Assembly: GCA_012959865.1 (NCBI GenBank)
Contig: DUCH01000382.1
Location: forward strand, 1-64,000
Direction: 5' to 3'
Source of the DNA: Myxococcales bacterium
GTDB lineage: Bacteria; Myxococcota_A; UBA9160; UBA4427
DNA: 64,000 bases
Shown: piece by piece, positions 26,131-34,649 of the stretch
How the letters are laid out: the number at the start of each line of letters is the position of its first letter
How positions within the stretch are numbered: position 1 is the stretch's first letter
The notes under the pieces: model-generated
The model's input: only the letters and a program-made list of their open reading frames with translations
Told to the model about the DNA's origin: nothing
Databases searched by the model: none
Program-made: the position numbers and the translations under genes

Positions 26131-26664
26131 ATGGAGCCCCACGAACATCCTCCGCTCCCGCCGGCCGTGCCGCCGGTGACGCGCCGGGATTTTCTTTTCA
26201 AGCTCGGTCTGGGCTTGAACGCGATCGCCGCGGCTTTCGTGGGCATTCCCATCGTGGGCTATATCGCGTCGGCTCTCTTCAGGCCCAAGGCGCAGCAAGC
26301 CTGGATCGCCCTGGGCAAGATCGCTCAGTTTCCACCCGGGGAAACCCGCCTCGCATCCTACAGGAACCCCTTCACTACGCCCTGGGATGGAGCCACGGCG
26401 GACATCCCCTGTTGGGTCCGGCGCAAGCCCGATGGAGATTTCCAGGTCTTCGCCATCAATTGCGCCCACCTCGGCTGCCCGGTCCGCTGGTTTCCGCAAT
26501 CGGGTCTCTTCATGTGCCCGTGCCATGGCGGCGTTTACTACGAGGACGGGTCCCGGGCTTCGGGTCCGCCGCCCCGGGGCTTGTTCGAATATGCTTACCG
26601 CGTGCGTCGCAATCGTCTCGAGGTCAGGGGCGGCCAGACCCCGAATCTCTCGGAGCCCGTCTAG
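26131..26664 (+). CDS. qcrA: Rieske iron-sulfur protein of a bc-type complex
   Basis: This is a 177-aa ubiquinol/menaquinol:cytochrome c reductase Rieske protein. An N-terminal RRDFLFKLGLGLNAIAAAFVGIPIVGYI segment has a twin-arginine start and serves as a membrane anchor. The [2Fe-2S] ligands are in CAHLGCPV (Cys111, His113) and CPCHGG (Cys129, His132), with the disulfide pair Cys116/Cys131. The downstream Gly-rich segment, YYEDGSRASGPPPRGLFEY, forms the usual Pro loop. AGGAGAGAA precedes the ATG. It is translated with cytochrome b 12 bp later. Confidence 0.96.
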   Translation: MEPHEHPPLPPAVPPVTRRDFLFKLGLGLNAIAAAFVGIPIVGYIASALFRPKAQQAWIALGKIAQFPPGETRLASYRNPFTTPWDGATADIPCWVRRKPDGDFQVFAINCAHLGCPVRWFPQSGLFMCPCHGGVYYEDGSRASGPPPRGLFEYAYRVRRNRLEVRGGQTPNLSEPV

Positions 26665-26676
26665 GAAGATGACCCC

Positions 26677-28152
26677 ATGAATCGACTTCGGGCAATCGGA
26701 AAATGGTTCGATGATCGGCTGGCCTTGGGGCGTCTCTACGATGATACCCTCGGGCATCGCATTCCCTTTTCCTCTTCGAGTTGGTGGTACGTATTTGGCA
26801 GCGCGACGCTGCTCTGCTTGATTCTTCAATTGGTGACGGGGGTCTGCCTTGCCCTGGTCTACGTGCCGTCCCCCGACCAGGCCTATGCGAGCCTCGAGTA
26901 CCTGGACTACGAGCAACCCTTGGGCTGGTACCTGCGCGGGCTGCACTACTGGGGTTCGAATTTCATGGTGGCCCTGGTGACGATTCACCTGGTCCAGGTC
27001 TTCCTCTTCGGGGCCTACAAATATCCGCGCGAACTCACGTGGGTGGTGGGCAGCGCGCTCTTCCTGGCGACCATCGGGATGGCGTTCACGGGGCAGACCA
27101 TGCGCTTCGATCAAGATGCCTACTGGGGCGTGGAGATCATCGTTTCGATTCTCGGCCGACTCCCGCTCGTGGGGGAATACGCCACCCACCTGCTCCAGGG
27201 TGGCCCCATTGTGGGCGCCGAGACTCTGTCGCGTTTCTTCACCCTCCATGTCTTCGTGATCCCGGCCACGCTGATTGGCCTGCTGGTGATCCATATTCGA
27301 CTGGTGCTGGTCCTGGGCATCAGCGAGTACCCGCAGCCGGGGAAGTCGGTCGATCCCGAGACCTATGCCGAGGACTATGAGCAGGTGGTGGAGCACACCG
27401 GAATCCGCTTGATGCCCGAGGGCGGAGGCAAGGACCTGGTGTTCTCGGCCCTGGTACTGCTCGGCATCGTGCTCTGCGCCGCATTGATCGGCCCGAAGAT
27501 CCCCAACGGTCCCGCCGACCCCTCGCTGATTCACACCGTGCCGCGCCCGGATTTCTATTTCCTCTCGCTCTTTGCCGCCTTTGCCCTGATGCCGCCCTAT
27601 CTCGAGAGCTTTGTCATCGTCTACGTGATGCCCCTGGCGGTGGTGCTTCTTTTCGCGGTGCCCTTCATTTCCCGAGGCGGCGAGCGCCATCCCAGCCGCC
27701 GACCCGGAGCGGTCATCCTGGTGATCCTGGTGGTGACCGGGCTCTTCACCCTGGCCTGGGAGGGCGTTCTTTCTCCGTGGTCGCCCGAGATGGATGCATG
27801 GAGCGGGGTCCCGGTGCAGTCGCGCTACGTCGAGGGGCGCTCCCCCCTCGAGCATATGGGCGCAACGGTTCTACAAGCCAAGCAGTGCAGGAACTGCCAC
27901 GCCCTGGACGGGGCGGGGGGCAAAAGAGGGCCGGACCTCGCGGGCGTCGCGACTCGCCTCACCGAAGATCAGTTGATTCGCCAAGTGCTCCAGGGCGGAG
28001 GCAACATGCCCGCCTACGGGAACCAACTCTCCCCCCACGAGGTGACCGCGCTGGTGGCTTTCCTGACGACTCTTCATGACGAGGGCCTGGCCCCGGCCCG
28101 GGACTCGGCCTCCTGGGCTCGGACCTCCCGGGAGTCGCCGGCACCGCGATGA
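26677..28152 (+). CDS. qcrB: Cytochrome b (bc-type complex) with C-terminal cytochrome c
   Basis: This 491-aa fusion has a full-length cytochrome b with heme-ligand helices (HYWGSNFMVALVTIHLVQVF and LHVFVIPATLIGLLVIH) and a quinol-site motif PDFY at 291-294, where ubiquinol enzymes have PEWY. Several C-terminal helices follow. A cytochrome c domain carries CRNCH at 404-408 and GPDLAGVATRL. The b/c fusion is known from menaquinol:cytochrome c reductases and here replaces a separate cytochrome c1. PEWY variants have been linked to lower-potential quinones, so menaquinol use is suggested but not shown. It overlaps the next gene (ATGA). Confidence 0.95.
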   Translation: MNRLRAIGKWFDDRLALGRLYDDTLGHRIPFSSSSWWYVFGSATLLCLILQLVTGVCLALVYVPSPDQAYASLEYLDYEQPLGWYLRGLHYWGSNFMVALVTIHLVQVFLFGAYKYPRELTWVVGSALFLATIGMAFTGQTMRFDQDAYWGVEIIVSILGRLPLVGEYATHLLQGGPIVGAETLSRFFTLHVFVIPATLIGLLVIHIRLVLVLGISEYPQPGKSVDPETYAEDYEQVVEHTGIRLMPEGGGKDLVFSALVLLGIVLCAALIGPKIPNGPADPSLIHTVPRPDFYFLSLFAAFALMPPYLESFVIVYVMPLAVVLLFAVPFISRGGERHPSRRPGAVILVILVVTGLFTLAWEGVLSPWSPEMDAWSGVPVQSRYVEGRSPLEHMGATVLQAKQCRNCHALDGAGGKRGPDLAGVATRLTEDQLIRQVLQGGGNMPAYGNQLSPHEVTALVAFLTTLHDEGLAPARDSASWARTSRESPAPR

Positions 28153-30374
28153 ACGCATCGGCGCTATGGGCTACGAACTGGTCCCTGGGCCCTGGGATTT
28201 TATTCCCGCTGGCGATTTCGGCCTGGCTCTACCTGCGCGGCTTCGAGCGGGTACGCCGGCAAAGTCCTGGGCATTTTCCACCCTGGAGGCGGGTTGCCTT
28301 TCTTCTGGGTCTGGGTCTGCTTCTCGTTGCGCTGGCCTCTCCCCTGGACGCGGCGGCGGATCTGCTCCTGACGGCCCACATGGTGCAGCACTGGCTGCTC
28401 ATGATGGTGGTGCCTCCGCTGATCTGGGCGGGTGCACCCAACGTGCCCTTGCTGCGGGGCCTTCCGGGGGACTGGCTGTCGCGGGGCGCGGGGCCGCTGC
28501 TTTCATCCCCGACGCTCAAGCGCGGCGTGCGGATCTTCACCCATCCGGGCGTCGCCTTGGGACTCTGGATCCTCGCGACCCTCGGTTGGCATTGGCCCCC
28601 CGCCTACGAGTTTGCGCTCCAGTCCAGAGCCGCCCATGACATGGAACACCTGAGTTTTCTGGGCTCTTCCCTCCTGCTTTGGTTTTGCATCCTCCAGCCC
28701 TGGCCCGTCAGGGCGCCCACACCCTTTCCCATGCGTCTGCTCCTGGTGGTGGGGGCAGGGCTCTTCAACTCGCTCTTTTCCGCGGCGTTTGCTTTTTCCG
28801 CGGCGCCTTTCTATTCGCTCTATGCCTCGGTCCCGAGTCCCTGGTCGATCGACGTCCTGGAGGACCAGAACGTGGCGGGCGCGTTCATGTGGGTTGCGGG
28901 AAGCCTGAGCATGATTGCGGCTGCGGTGGGCCTGGCCCTCGCGGGTCTCGCCCCGCGCGAACTGGGTTCCCGGCGCGTGCCGCGACGCCAGCGGGCAGCG
29001 CCGCCCCGGGTCGGGTCCGGGCGAAGTTGGATCGTCTCACGGCGCTTGCGCCGTGGAGCACAGTGGGTCCTGGCCGCCATTGCGGCCGGGGTGATGCTCG
29101 ATGGCTTTCTGGGGTCCCAGATTCCGAGTAGCGAGAATCTTGCCGGCGTTCTTCCCTGGACGTATTGGCGCCCGCTCTCGCTGTTCGCGCTTCTGGCCCT
29201 GGGCAATCTGTTCTGCGGGATCTGTCCGCTGACCCTGTCGCGAAACCTCGCGGCGCGTCTTCTGGGTCGGCCCTTTCGCTGGCCCCAATGGCTCCAGAAC
29301 AAATGGCTACCCGGGGCGCTCTTCGTGTTCTACCTGTGGAGCTACGAAATGCTCGACCTATGGGACCGTCCCCGTGCGACGGCGGCCTGGATCGCCGGCT
29401 TCTTCGTGCTCTGTTTCCTGGTGGAGGGCCTCTTTCGGCGGGGGACGTTTTGTCGCTACGTATGCCCGGTCGGGCAGTTTCAATTCGTTCATGCGGCCCT
29501 GTCCCCCAACGAAGTGCGCCCGCTCTCGCCTTCGATCTGCTCGGATTGCACCACCCACGACTGCCTTCGAGGCGGCTCGGAAGGACCCGGGTGCCCAACG
29601 GAGCTCTATCTGCCCGCAAAAAAGGGCAATCTCGACTGCACCTTTTGCCTCGACTGTGTTCGCGCATGCCCTCACGACAATGCCGGGTGGGTGAGCGTGA
29701 CGCCCGGGCGCTCGCTGGGCCAGGGGCGCGCGGCGGCCCGGGTATACGGCCTTGACTTGGGTGTGCTGACCGTGCTTTTTGTCTGGGGCGCGTTCGTGAA
29801 CGCTATGGGGATGTCGCGCCCCTTCGTTCGGGCCCAGGCTGCGCTTGCCCACGAATTGGGGTTTTCCTCGGGCCTCGGCTTCGATTCGGCTGTGCTGCTG
29901 GGGGTGCTCTTGCTCGCGCCGGTCTTCTTTCTTTCGTTCTGTGCGGTGGCGGGGCGCTGGCTCGCACGCACTTCTCTTTCTATGGGCGAAATGGTGTCTC
30001 GCGTGGTTCCGGCGCTGGTGCCCCTTGGACTTGCCATGTGGGTCGCGCACTTCGGTTTCCACCTGGCGACGGGGTTCTTCAGTTTTATTCCCGCAAGCCG
30101 GCGCGCTCTGGGCTCACTCTCTGGGGAGTCGATGGTGTCGGTTACCCGAGCGCCCTTGAACCTGGCTTGGCTGACCGATGCCCAACTCCTCGTTCTTGGT
30201 CTCGGTCTCGTGATCAGTCTGGGGGTTCTCTGGCGAATTGGTCGAGAGATCCTGCCCGAACCCGGGCGCGCGCTGCGACTGATCCTTCCCTGGTCGCTCC
30301 TGGCGCTCGCGCTCTGGGGCCTGGGGCTGGTGACCTTTCTTGCTCCCATGCAGATGCGGGGGATGGGCGCTTGA
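28149..30374 (+). CDS. CtaG-like oxidase assembly domain fused to FixG/CcoG-like iron-sulfur membrane domain
   Basis: This is a 741-aa two-part membrane protein. Residues 1 to about 270 match the caa3_CtaG-type assembly factor: SPLDAAADLLLTAHMVQHWLLMMVVPPLIWAGAP, HDMEHLSFLG and several helices with His pairs; this family helps build the CuB centre. After a basic linker (about 275-305), residues about 310-741 resemble polyferredoxin membrane proteins of the FixG/CcoG/NapH/NosR kind. They include FCGICP (about 354), CRYVCPVGQ (about 435), CSDCTTHDC (about 463) and a 4Fe-4S motif CTFCLDCVRACP (about 496), then more helices. CcoG reduces Cu(II) during cbb3 maturation, so this fusion may join copper reduction to insertion. 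I do not recall the fusion as described. Confidence 0.88.
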   Translation: MNASALWATNWSLGPGILFPLAISAWLYLRGFERVRRQSPGHFPPWRRVAFLLGLGLLLVALASPLDAAADLLLTAHMVQHWLLMMVVPPLIWAGAPNVPLLRGLPGDWLSRGAGPLLSSPTLKRGVRIFTHPGVALGLWILATLGWHWPPAYEFALQSRAAHDMEHLSFLGSSLLLWFCILQPWPVRAPTPFPMRLLLVVGAGLFNSLFSAAFAFSAAPFYSLYASVPSPWSIDVLEDQNVAGAFMWVAGSLSMIAAAVGLALAGLAPRELGSRRVPRRQRAAPPRVGSGRSWIVSRRLRRGAQWVLAAIAAGVMLDGFLGSQIPSSENLAGVLPWTYWRPLSLFALLALGNLFCGICPLTLSRNLAARLLGRPFRWPQWLQNKWLPGALFVFYLWSYEMLDLWDRPRATAAWIAGFFVLCFLVEGLFRRGTFCRYVCPVGQFQFVHAALSPNEVRPLSPSICSDCTTHDCLRGGSEGPGCPTELYLPAKKGNLDCTFCLDCVRACPHDNAGWVSVTPGRSLGQGRAAARVYGLDLGVLTVLFVWGAFVNAMGMSRPFVRAQAALAHELGFSSGLGFDSAVLLGVLLLAPVFFLSFCAVAGRWLARTSLSMGEMVSRVVPALVPLGLAMWVAHFGFHLATGFFSFIPASRRALGSLSGESMVSVTRAPLNLAWLTDAQLLVLGLGLVISLGVLWRIGREILPEPGRALRLILPWSLLALALWGLGLVTFLAPMQMRGMGA

Positions 30375-31063
30375 TGCGGGGATGGGCGACGAGCGACGAC
30401 GCTTCCTCGGCGCAGCCCTGGGCTCTGCGAGGTTCGGAAGGGCGAGGGCGACCTTGGCGGCGGCGAGCGAATTTTCTTGCGCTTGTGTTTGCGCTTGTGT
30501 TTGTGCTTGTGTTTGTGCTCGCGCTTGTCGGGGTTCCCGGTGCCGCGGCGGATATGGGCCTTCCCCTGGGATCGGGGATGGCGGGGCCCTACCGGGTTGA
30601 CCTGGTCGCCTTTCCGGCCCCGCTCCGGGTGGGGGACGCCGTCTTCAGTGTTCTCATCCGTGAGCGCGAGAGCGGAGCGGTGCGCACCGATCTGGACGTG
30701 CGTGTCGAAGTGGGCGCAGAAGGTGACGCGCGTGTCGACATGGGCGTAGAAGGTGACGGAGGGATGCCGGAGACATCGGTCGGCCGCGCCGAAAAGGGAA
30801 GGCATCCCGGCTTTTATTCCATCCAGGTTCGATTGGCGCAGGCGGGTCGCGGGGGGGTCGCGATCGCGATCAAGCCCCAAGTCGGTGAGTCCAGCGCAGC
30901 GGAGGCGAGACTGAATTTTCTCTTCGACACGCTTCCTGCGCCCAAGCCATGGCGGCAACACGCGGGCGCGATCGCCTTTCCCTTCGGACTGATCGCTCTT
31001 TTCGTCTGGCACCAGAGGCGACGCGCGGCAGGACGCCCGGCGGGAAGGGCAAAGCGACATTGA
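30374..31063 (+). CDS. FixH/YtkA-like membrane-anchored protein
   Basis: This 229-aa protein starts at ATG 30374, sharing one base with the previous stop (TGATG). It has an Arg-rich cytoplasmic lead, a transmembrane helix built from an in-frame 12-bp repeat (residues 36-51), a periplasmic beta-sandwich (MGLPLGSGMAGPYRVDLVAFPAPLRVGDAVFSVLI) with a duplicated ten-residue segment (109-128), then a second C-terminal helix and a basic tail. The periplasmic part resembles FixH/YtkA-like domains, which accompany FixG/CcoG in cbb3 oxidase maturation. Following a CtaG-FixG-like fusion, it probably serves the same assembly job. Fold assignment is by pattern only. Confidence 0.78.
   Translation: MRGWATSDDASSAQPWALRGSEGRGRPWRRRANFLALVFALVFVLVFVLALVGVPGAAADMGLPLGSGMAGPYRVDLVAFPAPLRVGDAVFSVLIRERESGAVRTDLDVRVEVGAEGDARVDMGVEGDGGMPETSVGRAEKGRHPGFYSIQVRLAQAGRGGVAIAIKPQVGESSAAEARLNFLFDTLPAPKPWRQHAGAIAFPFGLIALFVWHQRRRAAGRPAGRAKRH
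30479..30526 (+). repeat. In-frame 12-bp tandem repeat coding a transmembrane helix
   Basis: Four units in register: GCGCTTGTGTTT (30479), GCGCTTGTGTTT (30491), GTGCTTGTGTTT (30503) and GTGCTCGCGCTT (30515). They encode ALVF-ALVF-VLVF-VLAL, i.e. the hydrophobic core of the FixH-like protein's membrane anchor. Copy number change would alter helix length by four residues without a frameshift. Confidence 0.9.
30698..30757 (+). repeat. In-frame 30-bp tandem duplication
   Basis: 30698-30727 and 30728-30757 are near-identical (26 of 30 bases) and encode VRVEVGAEGD then ARVDMGVEGD, two tandem copies of a ten-residue acidic strand-turn in the FixH-like protein. It is the second in-frame duplication in the same gene. 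Confidence 0.88.
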
Positions 31064-31173
31064 CTTCGTATCGGGCGCGAGCGCTCGCGACGACTTCGCA
31101 TCGATGGAGAGACCTACCGTCCCCTCCGTCGAGTCGTCCGCAGCCGATCGCGGAAGCGCAGCTCGAATTCGCC

Positions 31174-32400
31174 CTACGGGTCCGAGCCGGGCTCAGGCCC
31201 CCGGGCCAGCGCTGCGGCCCGCGCGACCGCCTCGGCCAGGGGAAGGCGCGTGACCTTGGGAAGCGGAGCCTCAGTGTCGCGCTCCCCGACCCAGCGAAAG
31301 GTCATGAAGCCGCGCTCGTGGCCCGCGGTTTCCAGGGAGTTCGCGTGGGCGGTGGGCTCCTGGGCGACCAGGAAGCGCACCATGCCGTCCGGGTCGGGTT
31401 GGACATTGTCGTGGGTCAGGGAAGTTCGTCTCTGGTTGTAGTCCACCGACTCGTGCCAGGGGTTCTCGATGGCGAAGTTCCAGAAACGCACGTCCAGGGG
31501 TTCGACTTCGACCAGCAATCCCTCGTCGGGTCCGATCGCGTAGGTACTGATGAGGTAGAGGTTGTCGGGGCTGCTGATATCCGCCCCAAAATCATCGCTG
31601 TTCCGTCGCAGGAATCGGTTGGGCGGGGAATCGATGGAAGGAGATACGTAGCGATGGAGCAGACCAATGCCTTGCACGGCGAAGCGGGTGCCGTGGATTG
31701 CCCGGGCGACCTCGGCGTCGGTGGAAGCCGGCAGAGGATCGAAGCGTTCACGGCCCACCACTTCCACCTGGAACTCAGCCGCTTTCTCCTCCTCCCGGTC
31801 GCCAAAGTATTGTCGAACGAGAACCGAGCCGAAGCCGGGGCGCGTCTGGATCCAGGCACCCGGGGCTTGGGGCTTCTCAGTACTGAGCCAGAGCGTGAAA
31901 TTTCCATCGGCATCCGCGCCGAGAGTGCGCTCGTTCGCGTAGCCCAGGGATTGGCTGCGGCCCGTGCGTTGCATGGCGAGGACGCTGAATGAAAGGTGAT
32001 CCACGGTTCCGATATTTCCGGTGATCTTGTAGTCCCGTTCTCCGTCCCAAGCGAGAGTGTGGTACTCGCCGTCGGGATTGTCTCCGCCTACTTTCCGCCT
32101 GCCCGTGTCCATGCGCGCGAAGTGGGGGGCAGGAGCGTAACCGTCGCCGGTGACATCCTGGCTCATGGCCAAGGTCCGTAGGATGAATCGCATTCCCTCG
32201 GCGGCTTCGCGTTCGCTCCGAGCGTCGGTGAGGATCGCTTTTCGCAGTTCCTGCAACTTTCCCATCAACTGGTCGAAAGCAATTACGCTCTGTAGCTCGG
32301 AGTAGGGAAGGGCGGCCGATTGCTCCTCATCAGCGACCGCTGTGGAAACCCAACTCGAGGACAGGGTCAGGACGATGAGGAAAGGTAGCAAGCGTAACAT
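31174..32400 (-). CDS. DUF1214-like protein (copy 2, exported)
   Basis: This 408-aa DUF1214-like protein has a clear Sec signal peptide (LLPFLIVLTLSSSWVSTAVA), so it should be periplasmic or secreted. It shares the family's core with the other two copies: GGDNPDGEYHTLAWDGERDYKITG, FTLWLSTEKPQAPGAWIQT, WNFAIENPWHESVDYNQRR and HERGFMTFRW. It lies 151 bp after the SDR gene on the same strand, the last member of a sulfotransferase / DUF1214 / SDR / DUF1214 run. Function is unknown. The 110-bp convergent gap to the FixH-like gene includes a 14-bp perfect palindrome at 31076-31089. Confidence 0.87.
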   Translation of the reverse strand: MLRLLPFLIVLTLSSSWVSTAVADEEQSAALPYSELQSVIAFDQLMGKLQELRKAILTDARSEREAAEGMRFILRTLAMSQDVTGDGYAPAPHFARMDTGRRKVGGDNPDGEYHTLAWDGERDYKITGNIGTVDHLSFSVLAMQRTGRSQSLGYANERTLGADADGNFTLWLSTEKPQAPGAWIQTRPGFGSVLVRQYFGDREEEKAAEFQVEVVGRERFDPLPASTDAEVARAIHGTRFAVQGIGLLHRYVSPSIDSPPNRFLRRNSDDFGADISSPDNLYLISTYAIGPDEGLLVEVEPLDVRFWNFAIENPWHESVDYNQRRTSLTHDNVQPDPDGMVRFLVAQEPTAHANSLETAGHERGFMTFRWVGERDTEAPLPKVTRLPLAEAVARAAALARGPEPGSDP

Positions 32401-32551
32401 GAAGGCTCCTTGGGTCAGTGGCGGACGCCTGCACGCCTCTGCGCGATGGCGACCTTGGTTTCAAATTCGACTCTCTCGCGGGGTGGTGAATGAATGTTTC
32501 AGCGAAATACGTTTATTGGAGGATGGCCAGGGCCACGGTCGTGGGCTCGTT

Positions 32552-33406
32552 TCAGTCCTTGGGAAACCCCACATCCTTGGTCACGGGCTCCCACTGATTA
32601 ATGGAAGACGTGAGATCTTCCAATTTTGCGCGGAATGCGCTGAGTACGTCCCGCCCGAGCAGCAGGTGCAGCGGCGGATCATCGAGTTCGCTGACCATGA
32701 CCACGGCGTCCGCCGCACGCCGAGGGTCTCCGGGGAGCACCTCGGCCGTGGCCTTGATGAGTTCCCGGCGAGCGCCCACGGTCTCATCGTAGGCGCTCAA
32801 GGGCGCAGACGTCTCACGCATGGACCGAGAGGCCCAATCCGTGCGAAAGGCGCCGGGCTCGATCGCCGTGACTCGGATGCCGAAGGGTTCGAGTTCCTTG
32901 CGAAGGCCCTCGGATAGGGCTTCCAACGCGTACTTGGTGCAGCTGTAGTAGACATTCGGCGGGTTCGTGACGAGCCCGGTCATCGAAGAGATATTGATGA
33001 TATGCCCCCGTCGTTGTTTTCGCATTCCGGGGAGCACCGCTTTGATGAGATCGACCGCGCCGAAGTAGTTGGTGTCAAAGAGGCGCCGGACTTCGTGATC
33101 CTCGCCTTCTTCAACGGCCGCCATATACCCGTAGCCGGCGTTGTTCACGAGTACGTCGGGTGGCCCCAGATGTTTCCGGGTCAGTTCCACAGCCGCAGTG
33201 ATCTGGGCGCGATCGGTGACGTCCAGGGGAAGAGCCAGGGCCCGTTCGGGAAAGCGCTCGACGATATCCTCGACGGCGGCGGGGTTGCGGGCGCTGACGG
33301 CGACCCGATAGCCCCGAGCCAGTGCGGCCAGGGCGATCTCCCGCCCGAAGCCCGTCGAGCAGCCCGTGACCAACCAGACCGACTTCTCTCTTGCCGGATT
33401 GTCCAA
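32552..33406 (-). CDS. Short-chain dehydrogenase/reductase
   Basis: This is a classical SDR (284 aa) of the 17-beta-hydroxysteroid-dehydrogenase-like / retinol-type branch. It has VWLVTGCSTGFGREIALAAL, LVNNAGYGYMAAVEE, INISSMTGLVTNPPNVYYSCTKYALEALSEGLRKEL and IRVTAIEPGAFRTDW. Ser-Tyr-Lys catalytic residues are intact. The start is TTG 33406 with GGAGG upstream inside the end of the preceding DUF1214 gene, one base past its stop, so translation is coupled. It probably acts on a hydroxy-lipid or steroid-like alcohol; the substrate is unproven. Confidence 0.92.
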   Translation of the reverse strand: MDNPAREKSVWLVTGCSTGFGREIALAALARGYRVAVSARNPAAVEDIVERFPERALALPLDVTDRAQITAAVELTRKHLGPPDVLVNNAGYGYMAAVEEGEDHEVRRLFDTNYFGAVDLIKAVLPGMRKQRRGHIINISSMTGLVTNPPNVYYSCTKYALEALSEGLRKELEPFGIRVTAIEPGAFRTDWASRSMRETSAPLSAYDETVGARRELIKATAEVLPGDPRRAADAVVMVSELDDPPLHLLLGRDVLSAFRAKLEDLTSSINQWEPVTKDVGFPKD

Positions 33407-33407
33407 G

Positions 33408-34649
33408 TCAAACCTCCGGCAAGCGGCGCTGGTAGCCCGCCGCGCGCTGGGCCCGTTGTTGGCTGCGCTCCGCCGGGCTCAAGAAGGTCGTGCCCTTGGG
33501 CAGAGAGGAGGGCAGGTCGGCGAGCTTGACGATCTCGCCTCGGGCGGCGAGATCCTCGCGCGGCCCGGCTTCGGGAAATTCGGCCATGCGCAGGGTGAGC
33601 ATCCCTTCGTTCATGTCGCAGGTGTCGAGCCAGTTATGCACGCCCGGATCGTTTCGCGAGAGGACGTAGGTGTAGGTCCCGTCCGGGTTGGCCACGGACT
33701 GCGCCTTGTTGAGGCTGCTGGTGCGGTGAACGATTTCCAGGGTCGTCCCCCAGATGTTCGCAATGGGGACGACGAAATAGGCTGCGCCGCCATCGCTCAC
33801 GTGGATGACGAAGCCCTCGTCCTCGTCCAGGCGAAAATGCCCGCCTACGTAGACTTGCTTGCGGAGGGCGCCGCCGGTATCGGCGGACCACCCGAGGCTG
33901 AACCGGTTGGCCTTGCCGTGGAGCGAGCCCTGGCTGAGCCGGTGTGTGAAGTCGGCGTAATGGGCCATGAATTGCGCGGTCAACTGGGCCTGCTCATCGG
34001 GCGTTTTGGGCGGCGTGGGGGGGGCGGCTCCCAGACGCTCGACGCTCAGTTCGTTGGGCTCGTCGCGTGACCAGTCCAGCATCACGTCTCGAATGTAGAA
34101 CTCGTGGGCCTCCGGGGCGGAGCGAACGTGGTTGGGGCGACCGTTCGCGGGTTCGGAGTCGACGCTGATGGTAAATGTCCGATCCTCGTTGACGACCAGG
34201 TCGTGACCCGAAAGGACATCGACCGTATTCATCTTCTCGTCCCAAAGCGTGAAGTAGTTCTCGGTCATCCGGTTCACGCCGACCCGGCCGTGGATGCGGT
34301 ACTCCTCGTCACCCGATATGGGAATGACCCGGTAGATCGAATCGGGGTTGTCTATGCCCCAACGCGAACCGGGGATGGCGACGTCGCCCACAGGGTGCGC
34401 GAGCCGGGTAATGGTGACGACCTTGGGCCGCAACGGATCCTGATTGGAGGACCAGACGGCAGCGGAGAACATCACCTCGTGAAAGGCCCCATCGAAGCAC
34501 TCCCGCATGGCGGGGCTCGGATCGGCTTTCTTCAACCAGTCCGCCTTCACGCGCGCGTAGGCCTCCTTGACGATGGGGTGCTCGATCAACTCGAGCGCCT
34601 CGAGTTCGTGTGCGTGCTGGTCCGGTGTGGCAATGGGGTGATGCTTCAT
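33408..34649 (-). CDS. DUF1214-like protein (copy 3, no signal peptide)
   Basis: This is a 413-aa family member without an export signal. It has WGIDNPDSIYRVIPISGDEEYRIHGRVG, FTLWDEKMNTVDVL, FTISVDSEPANGRPNHVR, RFSLGWSADTGGALRKQVYVGGHF and DPGVHNWLDTCDMNEGMLTLRM. The NPDSIYR and DPGVHNWLD motifs align with copies 1 and 2, and the WLD...G.(L/I)TFR ending is shared. ATG 34649 overlaps the sulfotransferase stop by 4 bp (ATGA), and the SDR begins one base after its own stop, so all three are tightly coupled. Confidence 0.9.
   Translation of the reverse strand: MKHHPIATPDQHAHELEALELIEHPIVKEAYARVKADWLKKADPSPAMRECFDGAFHEVMFSAAVWSSNQDPLRPKVVTITRLAHPVGDVAIPGSRWGIDNPDSIYRVIPISGDEEYRIHGRVGVNRMTENYFTLWDEKMNTVDVLSGHDLVVNEDRTFTISVDSEPANGRPNHVRSAPEAHEFYIRDVMLDWSRDEPNELSVERLGAAPPTPPKTPDEQAQLTAQFMAHYADFTHRLSQGSLHGKANRFSLGWSADTGGALRKQVYVGGHFRLDEDEGFVIHVSDGGAAYFVVPIANIWGTTLEIVHRTSSLNKAQSVANPDGTYTYVLSRNDPGVHNWLDTCDMNEGMLTLRMAEFPEAGPREDLAARGEIVKLADLPSSLPKGTTFLSPAERSQQRAQRAAGYQRRLPEV

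Noticed and set aside
31076-31089. Perfect 14-bp palindrome CGCGAGCGCTCGCG between convergent genes
   Set aside because: No loop and no T-run, so not a convincing terminator; in very GC-rich DNA such a palindrome can arise by chance.
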